Assembly: GCA_011037195.1 (NCBI GenBank)
Contig: JAAEAF010002769.1
Location: 1-64,000 of the forward strand
Length of the DNA: 64,000 nt
Direction of reading: 5' to 3'
DNA from: Triatoma infestans
Taxonomy: Eukaryota; Arthropoda; Insecta; Hemiptera; Reduviidae
Position 1 is the stretch's first letter. Every line of letters begins with the position of its first letter. The translations under genes were made by a program, and so were the position numbers. The notes beneath the pieces are model-generated. The model did no database searches, was not told the DNA's origin, and saw only the letters and a program-made list of their open reading frames with translations. Shown piece by piece: positions 25,040 through 39,100 of the stretch.

Positions 25040-25800
25040 AAATTATTGTTATAAATTGTCAATCTTTAAAATAAAAACTTATATAATTTTTTTTTTACAA
25101 ACTTTTTATTTTTTTACTAATATATAAAAAAAAATTGGCACAGTTTTCAAAATTTATCTGTACATTTAAAATAATAATAAAAACAGAACGAATAGAAATG
25201 GTTCTAAAAAAAAAAAATCAACTAAAAGAATTTGTTTTTAATTGGAAATTTCCTCATATTTTTTAAAATATTAGTATGAGATGTCCATAGATTTTTTTTT
25301 GTATAGTAATATTTTTATACTGTTTTATTTTATTAAAATTTTTACCAATTTATTTTTCATTTGAAATGAATTTTTTTAAAAATTGATTTTTTTTTTTTTT
25401 TTTTTGTTAATAAGGTTTTATTTCTTTTTCTATATTATTTTAATCATTTAAAAAAAAAAAAAAATTTACAATGAACAAAAAAATATTTTTAATTTAAAAA
25501 CTTTTTTTTAACAGTTTGTTAGACAAAATAATAAATTTTATTAATTATTTTTTTTTCAAAATCTTTATTACTTAAAATTAAAAGGAACTTTAGTTTACTA
25601 AGAACAAATATAATAATGTATAATATAAAACATTTGGTTATGAGAAATAAAAAAAAATAAAAAAACAAAAAAAACAGAAATACAAATTTTTTAAGAATTT
25701 TATTATTTTTTTTCATCATTTCTAAATTCTTCAAAAAACTTCTATTTTTTTTTTTTTTATATTTTTAACAACTCAAAAAATGAAATTTAAAAGATGAAAG
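25040..25800. repeat. Extremely AT-rich, homopolymer-rich segment
   Basis: Nearly pure A/T with many runs of 8-17 identical bases (for example T-runs near 25389 and A-runs near 25450). No coding potential. Confidence 0.85.
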
Positions 25801-26779
25801 CAAAATGGTAACAAAAGATATATTTCTATATAATTAACTCATCATTTTCTTTGAGTCTTATCAAAAAGAATAGATGTCGTTTCATGGGAAAATAATGGCA
25901 CTAATAACACAATTAATAAAATCTTAATGTGTATCCAAATTGTGACATGCTTTGATTAGAAATAAACTAAGTAAATGTAAGCCCATAGTGTAGATTAGAA
26001 AAATAGGGTGAATCTCATTCCTCAAGGAATCCAGTCAATTAGTATCTTATTGTGCCTATCCTAAGGTGTAAATATGAATTTGTTGAATAATTTGAATACG
26101 AACTTAAGCAAACCCATAAAACAGTTGTGTGAAACTACTAAGAGCATCCTAATATGTGTGTAAATCTTGATAAAACAAGATTCTTTTTAATTCTTTTAAA
26201 TTCAAATTCTTTTATTCAAGTGAGTTTTCTTTTAAACAAGTGCTTTGAAATCTAAAGCCCTGTTTTGAAAGTGGGCCGCTGTAGACAAAGAAAAAATAAG
26301 TGTTCTTTATGGGCTCGCTGAAAATGATAAATAACAGTAAACAACTCTATGGGCATTACGCTAAATGGGATTCCTCCAGTATGGCAAAATAAATAAATCA
26401 ATATAACTTCAAAAATTTATATTATATGAGGCTCAATGGAAAAGTGGTACAAATTTTTCTAGAAAACAACGAAATAAATTCTGGAAATTTGATATGAAAT
26501 GCAAGTTTATCTAGAGGAAAAATAATACTTGTGATACAAACATATTGAGATAAACTCTAAGCTTCTAAATAATAAAAACAATCTTCATCGATTTAAACAA
26601 TACTTAAAACTTTTTTTTTTGAAAATTCCTCGCAAAATTGTACCACTTTGCACAATTTTTTCGCGGCAATTAGAACCACTAGCTAATGATATTTACACTA
26701 CTTCGTGCAATAAATGCAAAATCTCCTATTTGTGCTTTGGACCCATAAATGTGCTATATACCTGGTGATGCATCCATTC

Positions 26780-26819
26780 TGCTATGGACATATATGGCTT
26801 GAATAATATGTCCATAGCA
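26780..26819. other. Perfect 14-bp stem hairpin, pre-miRNA-like
   Basis: TGCTATGGACATAT (26780-26793) and ATATGTCCATAGCA (26806-26819) pair perfectly around a 12-nt loop. Weaker flanking pairing (GGTGATGC side against GCACTTGCC side) lengthens the stem. Size and shape suit a pre-miRNA, but I recognise no known miRNA sequence. Confidence 0.35.
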
Positions 26820-27438
26820 AAGCACTTGCCAAATCGTTAAATTCTACTTTCTGAATCTGGTTAAACTTTAGTGTCAAATCAGTTGACTAATTCTTAACTT
26901 TGTCTATTCAAAATAAATTCCCTAATAATAAAGGTAACATCACTAAATGGCAAACATTTTTTTGGCCACTGAATAACAAATAATTTATCTGAGAAGCCAA
27001 TTGGTGAACTCCATATTCTAATACTAATCGATGCAATAACACTATGTAACTGCCTGTAAGAATTTAGTTAAGCAAGTTTTAATACCAATGTTAAAGAGAA
27101 TTTTCAAAATACTGTAACGATAGGTCAATTATCTGCTCCTAAAAACTATTTATTTAATGAGCTACTTAAATAAGTTTCTGCCTGCACCATTTTATTATGA
27201 ACAAATAATTGTTTCCCAGATGAATGCAAATCGTGCATCCATCTAAGATATCCATCTATTAATATCTGAGTTCAAATTTACTATACGAATTCGTTAGAAA
27301 TTAAATATGTATCTGACATTTTATTGAGAATGTAGAAGTTAAAACTCAGCACTGGCTGTATGGCGAAACGTCAATACAAAAAAAAATAACATGAAGATAA
27401 TTTTAAAATAACTTATGTTTGGCCATTGTTAATTAAAC

Positions 27439-27531
27439 AAGCTAAAAAATTAGTTAGCGGGGGCTAAAGAAGAAAGTTTTTAAAAAATAAAAAGTTTCTT
27501 CTTTGGCCCCAGCCAACAAATTTTTTAGCTT
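27439..27531. repeat. Near-perfect 42-bp inverted repeat (hairpin)
   Basis: Arms 27439-27484 and 27490-27531: AAGCTAAAAAATTAGTTAGC pairs with the region ending AACAAATTTTTTAGCTT, and GGGGCTAAAGAAGAAA pairs with TTTCTTCTTTGGCCCC. A short A/T loop separates them. Likely a small foldback MITE. Confidence 0.8.
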
Positions 27532-30500
27532 ATTTGAAGATAATTTTACTGTTATGAATTTTATGATTCATGAATAACTGAGCCCAGTTAAAGTTTAAGT
27601 GGGTTATGAGTCTAAGTAATGTAATATTTTATTAAATTTTATCAATAATTAATTAGATTTAGGTACTGATATTACCGTAGTTCATTGAAAACAAAGTTAG
27701 AGCATAAAAGTACTAAACGTAACAGCAGATTTCAATACTGGGGCACATAAATACGGCCTTAGCATAGTGAAACAAAAAAAAAATTACAATTTTCTTGAGA
27801 GAGAACATAAAAGATTTTGTCATCACTTGTACTAACTTTACCACTGAGCCTCTATTTCCAAATGTGAATCTTAGTTTGTCAATTAAATTTTGTCTTATTA
27901 AAAAGATAAATTTTCACTTAAGAAAATAGAATATACAACACTTCAATGAGCAAATCTTGTTTCCTTCTATTTAGTATTTGTTGTTTTTTTTTTTACTATT
28001 TATCACTATATACAAATAAAAAATAATCAAACGAAAAATATATATGTAAGTTGCGCTTAATTTCGCAAAAACTTTCTAATAAGTCTTTTAAAAAGGCAAC
28101 CAATATTGCCCGCATTAAGTATACATGTTTTTTTATTTTTTAATTATGAGCAATAATATCTTATTTAAATTATATACTTTAATATCTGAGTTCAAATATC
28201 AGCTGAGCTGTATAAAAAAAATTACCACTAAGTCTTATACTTTTTACAATAAATGCCTGCTTGTATTGTCACAGATAAATTTTGCACTTTGTGCAATACA
28301 TCACCGATTCTCGTATTTGGACTGTTTTAGTGAATGAAGGCAAAAAAAAAAAAAAATCCTAGGCGTGACTCAGGTATTTTTTTTTCAGAGCATATGTATC
28401 TGCTTTCTAGATATATATTCGATTTATCCAGATTAAGCTAGGCAGAAGAGGATGTGATTACAGAGAGAAGGCGGGAGAGCTCCTGGCAATAGGCGGGATT
28501 ATTAGAAATCTTAATTACAGTTAATTTTTTTTTGCTGCAAGTCGCTGGTTGCAAATTGATATTGTCACAAATTGCGATTTGACTTTTAACCATTCTAGAA
28601 ACGTCCATAAGCAAATTAAGTTTGCATATTAATGTTAATTTCTTGGTTTTTAGAAATAAATTAACTGACTAAATAGGATTTCAATTTTCCACTGTTTTAA
28701 CTTTTTACACGGTTTTTTTCTTCCCTCGAGTGAATGGGTTTCAGTTTCTCGCACAACTTCTAAGATACATTACGAATATATCGACATTTAAAGCATTGTG
28801 ATAGCCAAACTTCCATATCAATTTCTGAATATCTCTCTCTTGTAAAGATAAGCGATTGTCAGAAAAGCAGTGAGTGGGAATACAAAAAAAAAAAACACAA
28901 AATTAAAATATACAATAAATATAAAATACGGTGTAAAATATACCTCCTACTCATTTTCCACCAGGGTAAAGCAATTCTAGACGGGAAGACGAGGCTCGAA
29001 GCCTTAGTGATGGAAATGGTCTAGAGGAATGGAAATTCCTTCCTACGGAAATGAATTTTGGGAGATCACAGGAAGTTCTAGATTGGAGAGGAGAAACAAT
29101 GAGGAGTTAAGGGAGATAATGGAGGTAGGATGGAAAACGTGTTGAGGCGTATAGAGCAGAGGTCTGTGACGATGATCTCCTTAATGACTAAATTTGGAGT
29201 TTCCAACGAGAGGGTTTCGTTTATATGTATTATTTAAACTTATTATAAAATTTACTATCAGGTGAAAATATGAATAAGGAAAAAACTTTGGGCAGGACAA
29301 AGCCTGACATTAGGCTGGAAAATATCCGTGATTTGAACAGAAATTGCCTGTTTCATTTTGTAGTCATTAAATGGTTTCAATTTTCGATGACATCAAATGA
29401 AACAACTATTTATGTTACAATCCCTAAACTGTTTAACAAATTCTATCTTCTGGAACTTCAGTATAGTATGCGAGAGAGATTCATAAAAAAAATGCCTTCC
29501 CTTCCTTTAATGGACATCAATCTTAAAATATTTACCTTATCCGCCACTGAGTTCTAGGCTTGTCCACGCAAATTTACTAACTTTTCAAAATCTACTACAA
29601 TGTACATTTTTTTTTTTGTAACTACCTTTTTTACATTCACTATTTATCCAAATCTTTTTTACAAAACATATTTTGAGAACATATCAAAAGCAACAACCAG
29701 GCAAATTTAATAAATACACTTCCTGTTTTTTTTTAATACCTACCACACTATGTGATATTCTAATAAATCTGTGATATTCTAGTAAAATTAGAAACTAATT
29801 CTTAATATTTTCATGAACACAATAAGGAATTATAAAATTCTAAAATTTTATAATTTTTTTGTTCATTCTTTTAGGCAGACAATATTTATCAATTAAAAAC
29901 TTATAAATTGTACCAATATTTAATAAAAATGATAAAAATATATTAAATACAAATAAAAAATATTAATTCTTATTTAAAGGCAATCATAATAAGAAGAAAC
30001 TTTTTGACAATAGAAAAAATATAATAAAATAGTTTAGGCGCATTATTAACAGCATTGTATACTAATCGAATTCTACAAAAATTAATATATTAATCAAAGA
30101 ATGAATTATCAAATACATTTATAATATGGGTCTTTCAGAATAAAAATATAAATGAACGGATTAAAACGCTGCTGAGTGATTTAAAATTTTGTACAAAACA
30201 GCCGATCTAATACAAACCATACTTTTCAATCGAATTAGGATATCTCAAGGCAACTGCAACTTGCTCTACACCCTTAGTTCCCTACGGCCTCGATGAAATG
30301 TTGACGTAAAAATATAGGGGGTTGATAAGCAAAAGAGGTTTTTAGATGTATGTTAAAAAGTGTTTCAGGATAAAATGGTTGAACGACAGGGATAGATTTC
30401 TTAAGTCATAGAAGACAAAACAAAAGTCCTATGTAGTAAATCTAAAAATTATTCTTGGAGAATAATGAGCTCAAATATAAGAAAAACAGGCATTTTTTTA

Positions 30501-32784
30501 CTTTTGTATTTTTTTAATCGTTCAACTTTGAAAGCTACATTTATATATTGGCAAAACTATATTTACATTTTGGTATAAAAGTAGAATAAAACAAAAGTCA
30601 TTCATGCGATATGAGAATGACTACATAGCAATGAAAGAGCTTCTTTTCAAGTTAACTCGGAAGGGCAAAACTGAAACACAAACAGCTTAAAGTCTTACAT
30701 TCCAGGAATTTCTCCCAATAAATCCTTTTTCTGGTGAAGCTCAGTATAAAATTAATACATTACAAATTTATTCAAAACAATTTTTTTTTAAAAATGACAA
30801 ATTTTTAAACAAATGTGACAAAGGTGGTTCAAACATTTGCAGCGTTTAATCATGTAGAAAGTTTTTTCTTCATTTGTCCCAAAGGAGTATATTCCTGAAT
30901 TTTGCCCGATTAAGGGTTGCATATTATACCCAAGGAGATCAGTGGTAAATCAATTTCCCTAAGAAGGATCCATAAATGAAAAAACTTGAAAACTCATGCT
31001 TCTCACTGTCAACATGTCAACACGTTTCTACAGCAGTTTATATAGTACTAAGTCACAAAGTGTGATAAGAATCGGTTTAGGTTGCATATTATTTTCATAT
31101 TTTTAACACGCGAGAATATGTTAAATAGTCTAAGTGGAGCGTATTCCATGTGGAGAGTTGGAAATTATTCCAACAATCATGAGGAATGAGTTCTGAATTC
31201 ATAAAAAAAAAAAAAGTCACTAGAATTTCAAAATACAGAGAGCTTGAAGTCTCACAACAGCCTTTTGGACTGCTAGGCAGTAAGAATGAGGCGACGCATT
31301 TATAATGCACATTATTAAATATTATGAATTTTTGATTCAATGTAATGGCACTGCTTACATGAGACAGCCTCTATAAAGGAAAAATCCAGTGTATCTATTT
31401 ATTGACAATGTCCTGACCGATCGTTTGGAGAAAAGTAGGAGTTGCTTAAGGTTATATATAGGTGGATTTCCCTAAAAATCCATAAATCAATGCTGTATAT
31501 TAGTCTGTATTCACAGAAACAGTTAAAATAACCTATTTATTTTTATTAACCTATTTATTTATTTTAGTGAATCGGGACATTATGCAAGTCAAGAAAAGGG
31601 TGCTTAAAAAACATCATTGTAATAGTTTTGATTATGTTAATATGATGTAGAAAATTAGGTTGATCATGAAAATTTTGGAGTTGAGCCACATGGAGGGAAA
31701 AATGTGAGGAGAGTTAAAGCAGTCAGGGGAAACAATATTCACTTTAATATGAGCTGAACCAGCTTATAATGAAGGAGAGAAAAAAAGGATGCTGATTTAA
31801 GTTTGCCTTATATATCAAGAAAACTGACCTATTAAAATTATAAACTGACTTATTAAAATATTCCACGTTGGAGTTTGCATAGAAGGCAAAATTATTGATA
31901 AAAACAGAACAAGTTTAGCAAATATTGTTACAATACTCTCTCAGTTCAGAGGTAGTTCCATATACAAATATTGTTTTTAAATCTAGTCACACAGATGTAA
32001 TAATAATAAAACTACTAACGTTTACTTATATAAAACTAATATATGTAAAGTAGAAAAAAACGAAATAAATATAGAAAAATGACTTATTCCTTTAGAAAGT
32101 TATTATACATTAATCTTAAACTACAAATAACAAATACAATAAACATGGAAGCGCAAAGTAACTTTCATAATAATAAAAAAAAATCACATTAACTTTCAGT
32201 CTTAATTTTTTTTTATTTTTGGATGTTATTAATAACTAGTATTTCATTTATTTAATACTTCAATTAAAAATTTATTCTATATTATTTTACTAACTTTAAT
32301 ATAGTTATGTCTATTTTTTAATTTCAAGGTTTCCTTTGTTATTTTAAATAACCTTGAAATAAATATTTATTTTAACCTAACGGTTTCAGTCTCATTAATT
32401 ACAATCAACAAATTCAGTCTTATCCATTTCCATCAATAAAATACCCGTAAAATTGCCTATAAAAGGTTTTTTACTATCCATTTTTCTATTTTGAAAAATA
32501 AAAATATATATATATAAAACGCTAGCCATGAAATGTACTAAACATTTTCGTAATTTACCATTTTCTTTTTTTTTTTCAACAAAACTAAAATTCAGGGTAG
32601 GACTTTGATCATTTTTAATTTTGAAATATGTCAAGTATTTAATACTTGTAAATAAATCAATTTAGAAGCAATCAATAAATCAATTTTAAGCAATCAGCGC
32701 TTGGAAAAGTTTAATAAAAACCAAAAATTAAAATAAGAACCAAGTAAAGAAATAAATTTTATCAAATCACATTTATATATTTGT

Positions 32785-32855
32785 GCATATATATATTATA
32801 TATAATATATATATATATAATAATATAATATATAATACATATATATAATATATAA
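32785..32855. repeat. TA-rich dinucleotide repeat
   Basis: Interrupted (TA)n tracts over about 70 bp. Confidence 0.9.
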
Positions 32856-35800
32856 ACACAAAATGTTAACCAGAAATCAATTCTAATGAAAAAAAAAAAG
32901 AAACCATAAACTATTTTTAGTATTAAAACTTAAAATAAATAGAATAAAAGATTATCAGGTCATCCAAAAAGTAGTCTTTTTTTTTTAAACTACTATTTAC
33001 CTTCAAAAGCCAGTTAATCAAGATCGGAGGTGGCCGGCCGATGGGCCGCCAAGGAGTTCTCGGTAGATTTGTGTATGCATTCTCATTGAACTCTTAAGTT
33101 GAAAAGGCCACAAAATTCAAAGAATAATTACAGGCAGGAGACCATGAACTGCATCTAGAGCGATTTATAGTCTACTATTTGCATGCGATTAGATAAGTGA
33201 GTAATAACTCGTGCAAAAAACACGTTCATTGCGTCAGGTATTTTTTAATAAATGTCTGCAGTACGTTACAGATCAAACATGACCAGGATTTACCTTTGTC
33301 TTTGATAACTAGACTCTAAATTTGATTAGATTTCTTCGCAACTCTTGTTTTGTATTCGCTCAACAGATAATCTTCTAAATGTAAACGCTATGTGACAATT
33401 TATTTTCCGCTATGAGTCATTCAGTCAGCGAATGTCTCCATTCGCGTAACCTCTGCGTTCTTTTTTTTAAAACAGAAATAGGATGTTTCATGATGGTTTC
33501 AGGTCTATCAGATAGGAATGCGGCTTTATATACGATAAATGGTGGAAATTTATGTTAAAGGCTACATTAGTGAATGGTTTGCAAAAAACCTGCAGGAAAT
33601 TTAAACCTCTCACTTTGATTCTGATGGGCGACAATGAGCCATATACGCTTTTTCTCAGGTCTTTTAATATACATTTCTATTTGGAAGTCTTCAGTACTCT
33701 TTTAATATCTGCGAATGGATTCCCCAGAAGAGTCAGATAAGGCAGTTCAACAATTTTTCGGGCTATAGTTGACTAAGAGCGATAATGACAAGAGCTGTTG
33801 ATGCGCCGAAACCGAAAAAGTTGTTTAAAGAAAAGAAATAGAAAATTTAAAAGTACGATGGAAAGAAGCGGGGCAAAAATATATCTGTCTAAACAATGAC
33901 TAGTTTTTCTATTTTTTATACCAGAACAAAAAAAAAAAAGACATTACTTGTGAGATGACCGAAAAATACTGATTATACAATTTTTATTGAAGAAAATTTA
34001 ATTACCTTGCACCTCAAAATCCAAGGATTAGAATTAATATACCAATTTTTGGGGTATTGTTATTTGCGGTGAAGATTATTTAAAAAAAAAAAAGAAAAAA
34101 TGACTAGGACTTCAACATTTACGGGAAAACAGTATATTTTTATTTTTATTTTTTGAGGGGAGGCTCTAAAAAATGTAAATATCACAGTATTCCAAGTCTT
34201 ACAGTTCAATGGTCCATAGGACAGATCTTTTTTTAATTTTACCAGAAACAAAATATTAAGTAAAATTGAATATAATATTACAAAATGATTGCTTGTTATA
34301 AACTGCCACATATTTTTTTTAAAAACTAATAAAAAAACATTCAACATCAATCATGTTTTGGGTGCAACCAGCCTAGTGGTTAAAAATGTAAATGTTTACA
34401 TTTTTTTAATTAACTCAAATATTAAGCAAATTAAATTTTGTCCCCAATAGATACTAAGTATATACTATCTCTTCTTTAAATTTTTAACTGGACTTATTTT
34501 TATTTTATTTAATTCCTCTATTGCTTATACTATTATTTTATCAGTTTGTATCTCCGTCTTATTTTGGTCTTTGTCAGTTTTGTACGATCTGTTTTACGAA
34601 ACTATTTTTTGTTTTCATATTTTTAACTTTTTACTTTTAATTTTTTTCTATTTATCAAACCTCCCCCCCATCTGTAATGTATTCCATAAAATATTTGGAT
34701 ATCAATAGAACAAATAAAAAAAATATATCAGGTATTCTTAAATAAAGGGGCGCGATAGGTATCTCAGCCTCGAAAAATTGGCGTTTTAAAAATCACAATC
34801 TTGTCGTTTTACAGCTATACAAGATTTTGTAATGTATATAACACTCTCAAAGATTTAATTTTAATGATATAATACTATTTATTCATTAACTGCTTAAAAA
34901 GTCAAATGTGGCAGACATATCCAAGCATTCTTTTGTAAATTAAAAAAAAAAATATTAAATTAAATAAAAATTACAAGTCAATAAATGCCTATTTGTGCAC
35001 TTCAACAAAGTCAAACTGATACACTGATTTTAAATAACAAAACAGTAGAATAAACTTATCAAGCATCATTAAGCTTTTTATGTGATTCCTCATTTTGCAA
35101 AAGTTTTTTTTTTTTTTACGAAGGCTTAAATTTTAAGTACAAGAACTTATTCTTTGAGGTTACTGAAACCCCCATTGTTTTAAATTTAAACTGCAAATGC
35201 AGAATAAAATTAATACGAAATAAAATTTAAATATTTTTTCCTTTTTCTGGATACTAAAAATTCTTGGCATGCTTTTTTTGAGATGCATAATTTATGATAC
35301 CTTCTGTGTCATGATGACATACTTTCACGAAAAATTCGCAAATGGAATTCGGGGTTGAGTTTTAATTCTAATTATCAACTCATATTTTGAATATGTAAAA
35401 CGTATTTTTTAAATAAGAAATTATTATCTATTTAAATAATATTTATAGACTCCTAAAACTTTCAATACTGTTTTATAAGCAAACTTAATATTTTGATACT
35501 GGATAAACAAAAGGCTGTAAAGCTAAAAATGTTTAAGTATACCTTCAGTAAATAACAAAAATACCTTTGCAAATGAAATCAAAGTAAAGTGAAATCACAT
35601 CAACCGGTTTATTGAAATAATATTGTAAAAAAGACATTTAAATTATTGTAGATATTTTTTTTATACTTACACAATAAATGCAATCCATTTGGTTATCATG
35701 GTGAGTCATCCTTTTTAAATTCAGAACGACTTTTTTTCTGTGTTATATTTTATACTCCTGAAAAATATGTCCATTAAATCAAATTTACATATAATAATTA

Positions 35801-36026
35801 TAATATATTCCAAACTTTCATCTCGATAAGTCATCTTAAGGACAACATCCTGGTCCCTAGACTAAAATTACATTTCCAAGTATCTGAATACTAAAAACAA
35901 CCTGAACATTTAAAGATGAACTTCGTTATGCTGTCATCTGTCACAATATATTATAGAAACAAACAATATAGTAAATTAAAATAAAAAAGAAAAATGAAAT
36001 AAATGTGATATCAAATTTAAATCTCA

Positions 36027-36176
36027 TTAGAAAACTTGGATTCTATTATTTCCAAAATCTACCACAGCAATTCTGCCCTCAGGTGTCGTGCAAATTCCAC
36101 TAGGCCTATCAAGCTGACCAGGTTCCTTACCAGCACTGCCAAACTGACATATGAAACTCCCACTTTCTTCAAATAC
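36027..36176 (-). CDS. wech: TRIM71/Wech-like terminal exon (NHL 6 and stop)
   Basis: 150 nt. It encodes NHL 6 ([26 protein letters not shown]) followed by TAA at 36029-36027. The protein stops straight after the last NHL strand, as in TRIM71. The nearest AATAAA downstream on this strand is at 35613-35608, but many others follow. Confidence 0.95.
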   Translation of the reverse strand, partial: VFEESGSFICQFGSAGKEPGQLDRPSGICTTPEGRIAVVDFGNNRIQVF

Positions 36177-39100
36177 CTGTAGAAAAAAAAGTATCGAGAA
36201 AAGTTAAAAATGCTTTTTTGGGTGAGGAATACTAACATGTAATGCAATATTCAAATCAATTTTTCTAGAAAAATATTTCAAATGAAAGATAAATCTGTTA
36301 TTAATATGCGAAGTTAAAAGAAAATGATAGAGTTGTTATCGACCGCTACTTATTTCACAATAAAATATGCTTTTGTCAGTGTAGATTAAGAAACTTTACA
36401 TTCTTGCTAAAGTTTCGGAAATATATATTTCCTTCGTCAGAATCAATCATTTTACAATGGAATAATGACTACTAAAATGATCAACGACATAAATTAAGTG
36501 AATTATAAAATAGAATTGTGATATACGTATGTGTTTGTTAATATAAAAAAAATTGTTGACATTCATTTTAATTTTATGTACTTTTCAATATATTGTGAAA
36601 GGACGAGCCTTGTTTGCAAACGATGTACAAATAATTTGAAGACAATAAATTTATCTATCTATCTATCTACATATATATGCATTTAGATGTTACAAGCTGT
36701 CAAAAAAGTTTTTTCAATAATGGTTTTATATAATTAATTTTGTTTTCTTTCTCCACACCATTCGGGCGGTCCCTAAGCTTGTGCAACAACAAAGCCCTGG
36801 CAGTACCCTACAACAACCCACAGATCCAAAAAGAAACAACAACAACAACAAACACAACACTAACAAAAGAACCGAAAAAATAAAATAAATAGAAACCTTA
36901 AGCAGCCACACGCCCACAACCACGCAATAAATCAATTATATCTTTACATAATTAATAGAATTAATAATTAAAGGAAGGAATATCTATAGCTACGTGGTTA
37001 GCATACTGGACTCCCACACGGAGGACCCGGGTTCGAGTCCAGTACGCTAACCACTTAGCTATTCCCTTCCCTATTGAAAAATACGTCAGGTAATCTATTG
37101 TTTTCACTTTACACAGTTTTTAGTAGAAGATAGTTTATTATTCACTGCAGTTTTAATTATTTGATTGTAAAATAATTGATTTTTGCAAGGAGCACTGATG
37201 AAGAAAATTTATATTTTCAAAACATTAGCAAAAATGTGAAGTTTCTTAATCTACAAAGAAAAAACTTTTAAAGAAAATCTTTATAATCGCTTAACACTTT
37301 TTTCGGGCCTCAAATATGTATTTCCGTTAAAATTTAATTCCTTTAAGGTAAAAGTAAGTAACTATGGGGTCATTTGACCATCCATATCCTAGGTTAACCG
37401 AAGTTACCATCCTCAGTGTGTTAAAGCAAAGCGATTTGCTGAATATCAGTGAAAACTACATTTTATTTCGAAAAACAAAATTAATATAAAGGAAAATCTA
37501 AATATTCCGCAAAAATTTGGCTTTAGAATTTTTTTAAAAAAGAAAATCATCTAGGTAATGATTAGCGTTGTTGTGTAAAGAAAACGTGTTGCATTAAGGA
37601 AAATCAATTCAGGTCTTCATTTATAATAATTTTTGTTCTGTACAAAATTAGGAAGGAATAGCCTGCATGAGTAGCTAATAAAAAAACAAATAAAAAAATT
37701 AATAAGCTTACCTGAATTCGATTGTTTCGAGAATCAGCTACTACTATATTGCCTTGTTGATCAATAGCAACACCTTGTGGTCTTAAAAACTGTTTAGGGC
37801 CAGAACCTTCAGTTCCTAAAAATCGGGCATTTTTAAAGTTGGCATCAATCACAACCAAACGATGATTGTTGAAATCAGTAACTATAACGCATCCATTTGT
37901 CCCAAAACAAACTCCTCGGGGTGAATCAAAATGTTTGACCATGTTAGCTGTATTTTCAAACCCATATTTGCACAAAAAAGTCCCATCAAGGGTGAACAAC
38001 TGTACTCTATGATTTCTTGTATCGGATACAGCAATCCTTCCTCTGGAGTCAACAGCTAAAAATTGAACAAACCAAAAAAATCATTCAATCTGACTGTGTA
38101 ATTGAATGCGACTTTTAATTAAACAACTCTTATAAACACCTATATCCCACGGATAGTTGAACTGGCCAACTTTTGAGCCTTTTTCACCAAATGTGAATAC
38201 AAACTGGCCTTCTGCAGTAAATACTTGGACCCTATGATTATCCTTATCTGTGACCACAATTCGACCAAGCGGATCTATAGCAACACCTGCTGGTCTGTCA
38301 AGATAACCTGGTTCTGAGCCATGCGATCCAAATTTTCTAACAAATGTCCCATCACTTCGAAACACCTAAAAACAAAAATCAACAATGAACTAAAATTTTG
38401 TCTGGATATTTTCAATTGATAATAACAGAAATCTTTATAATTTCATCCTTAAACCTGTATTCTATTGTTGCTGCGATCAGCAACGATGATATTGCCTTCG
38501 TGATCAGATGTTACTCCCCATGGTCTACATAGTTGTCCATCTTTTTCACCTTCTGAACCAATAATCAATTGTGGAAAGCATGATTCTGAAAAGCTTTTAT
38601 AAATCCGTGGCGTTATGGATAGTTTTGCACAGTGATTACTTAAATTTTGATCAATTTCTGGAGAAAAAGACAAAGCTGGCGGTGGAAGAGGAGAAGTCAG
38701 CCGAGACATACGGATACCATCTCCAATGGGCTGTGGAAGAGCTGATACGTCTCCTGCAAAAATTATGGTTCGATTTACTGCTTTCCAATAAATCACAAAA
38801 TGGTCAATATTTTAAAATTATAAAAAGGCGTCAAAAATAAAAATAAAAAAAAAAATTTTGTGAACATTTTCACGATTCCTCTTACTCAATTCTTATAGTT
38901 ATAAATTAAAAATTTCTTTCACACTTGCAGGGGATAAATTACAAAAGCAACGATGATATTAATGGAAAATTGATTTAGAGTGTTTTGGTGGGTACATGTA
39001 TATAGTAAGAATAGCTAAGTCTGAAGAAAATTTGTCTTTTAGAATTGTGAGAATTGTAGTAAGAGAAACGTTGTTACAAAAATTGCTTTTCAAATTTGGA

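Larger units (their letters stand above)
25800..36020. other. Long AT-rich stretch downstream of the TRIM71/Wech-like stop codon
   Basis: No exon recognised on either strand. Short ORFs (28125-28337, 29270-29557, 33552-33740) have no family signature. Candidate hairpins at 26780-26819 and 27439-27531 and dinucleotide repeats near 32780-32850 are listed separately. Part may be the 3' UTR of the TRIM71/Wech-like gene; candidate let-7 seed matches are at 31949-31955 and 29122-29128. Confidence 0.5.
36363..37262. mobile_element. Element with inverted hammerhead-like termini in the last intron of the TRIM71/Wech-like gene (family 3)
   Basis: Arms at about 36363-36445 (minus sense) and 37167-37262 (plus sense) share AAGAAACTT(T/C)ACATT-type sequence, TTTAGC/ATTAGC blocks and a hairpin core. 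The left arm reads, on the minus strand, CTGACGA (36440-36434), one extra A, an 8-bp self-complementary stem II GGAAATATATATTTCC and GAAAC. The right arm has CTGATGA, A, GAAAAT/ATTTTC and AAAAC. Stem I is not adjacent as in families 1 and 2. A tRNA-like palindrome and an ATCT microsatellite lie between the arms. Confidence 0.55.

Noticed and set aside
36973..37070. Functional tRNA-Gly gene
   Set aside because: The acceptor and D-arm regions do not close a cloverleaf; the flanks instead pair with each other as one long hairpin.
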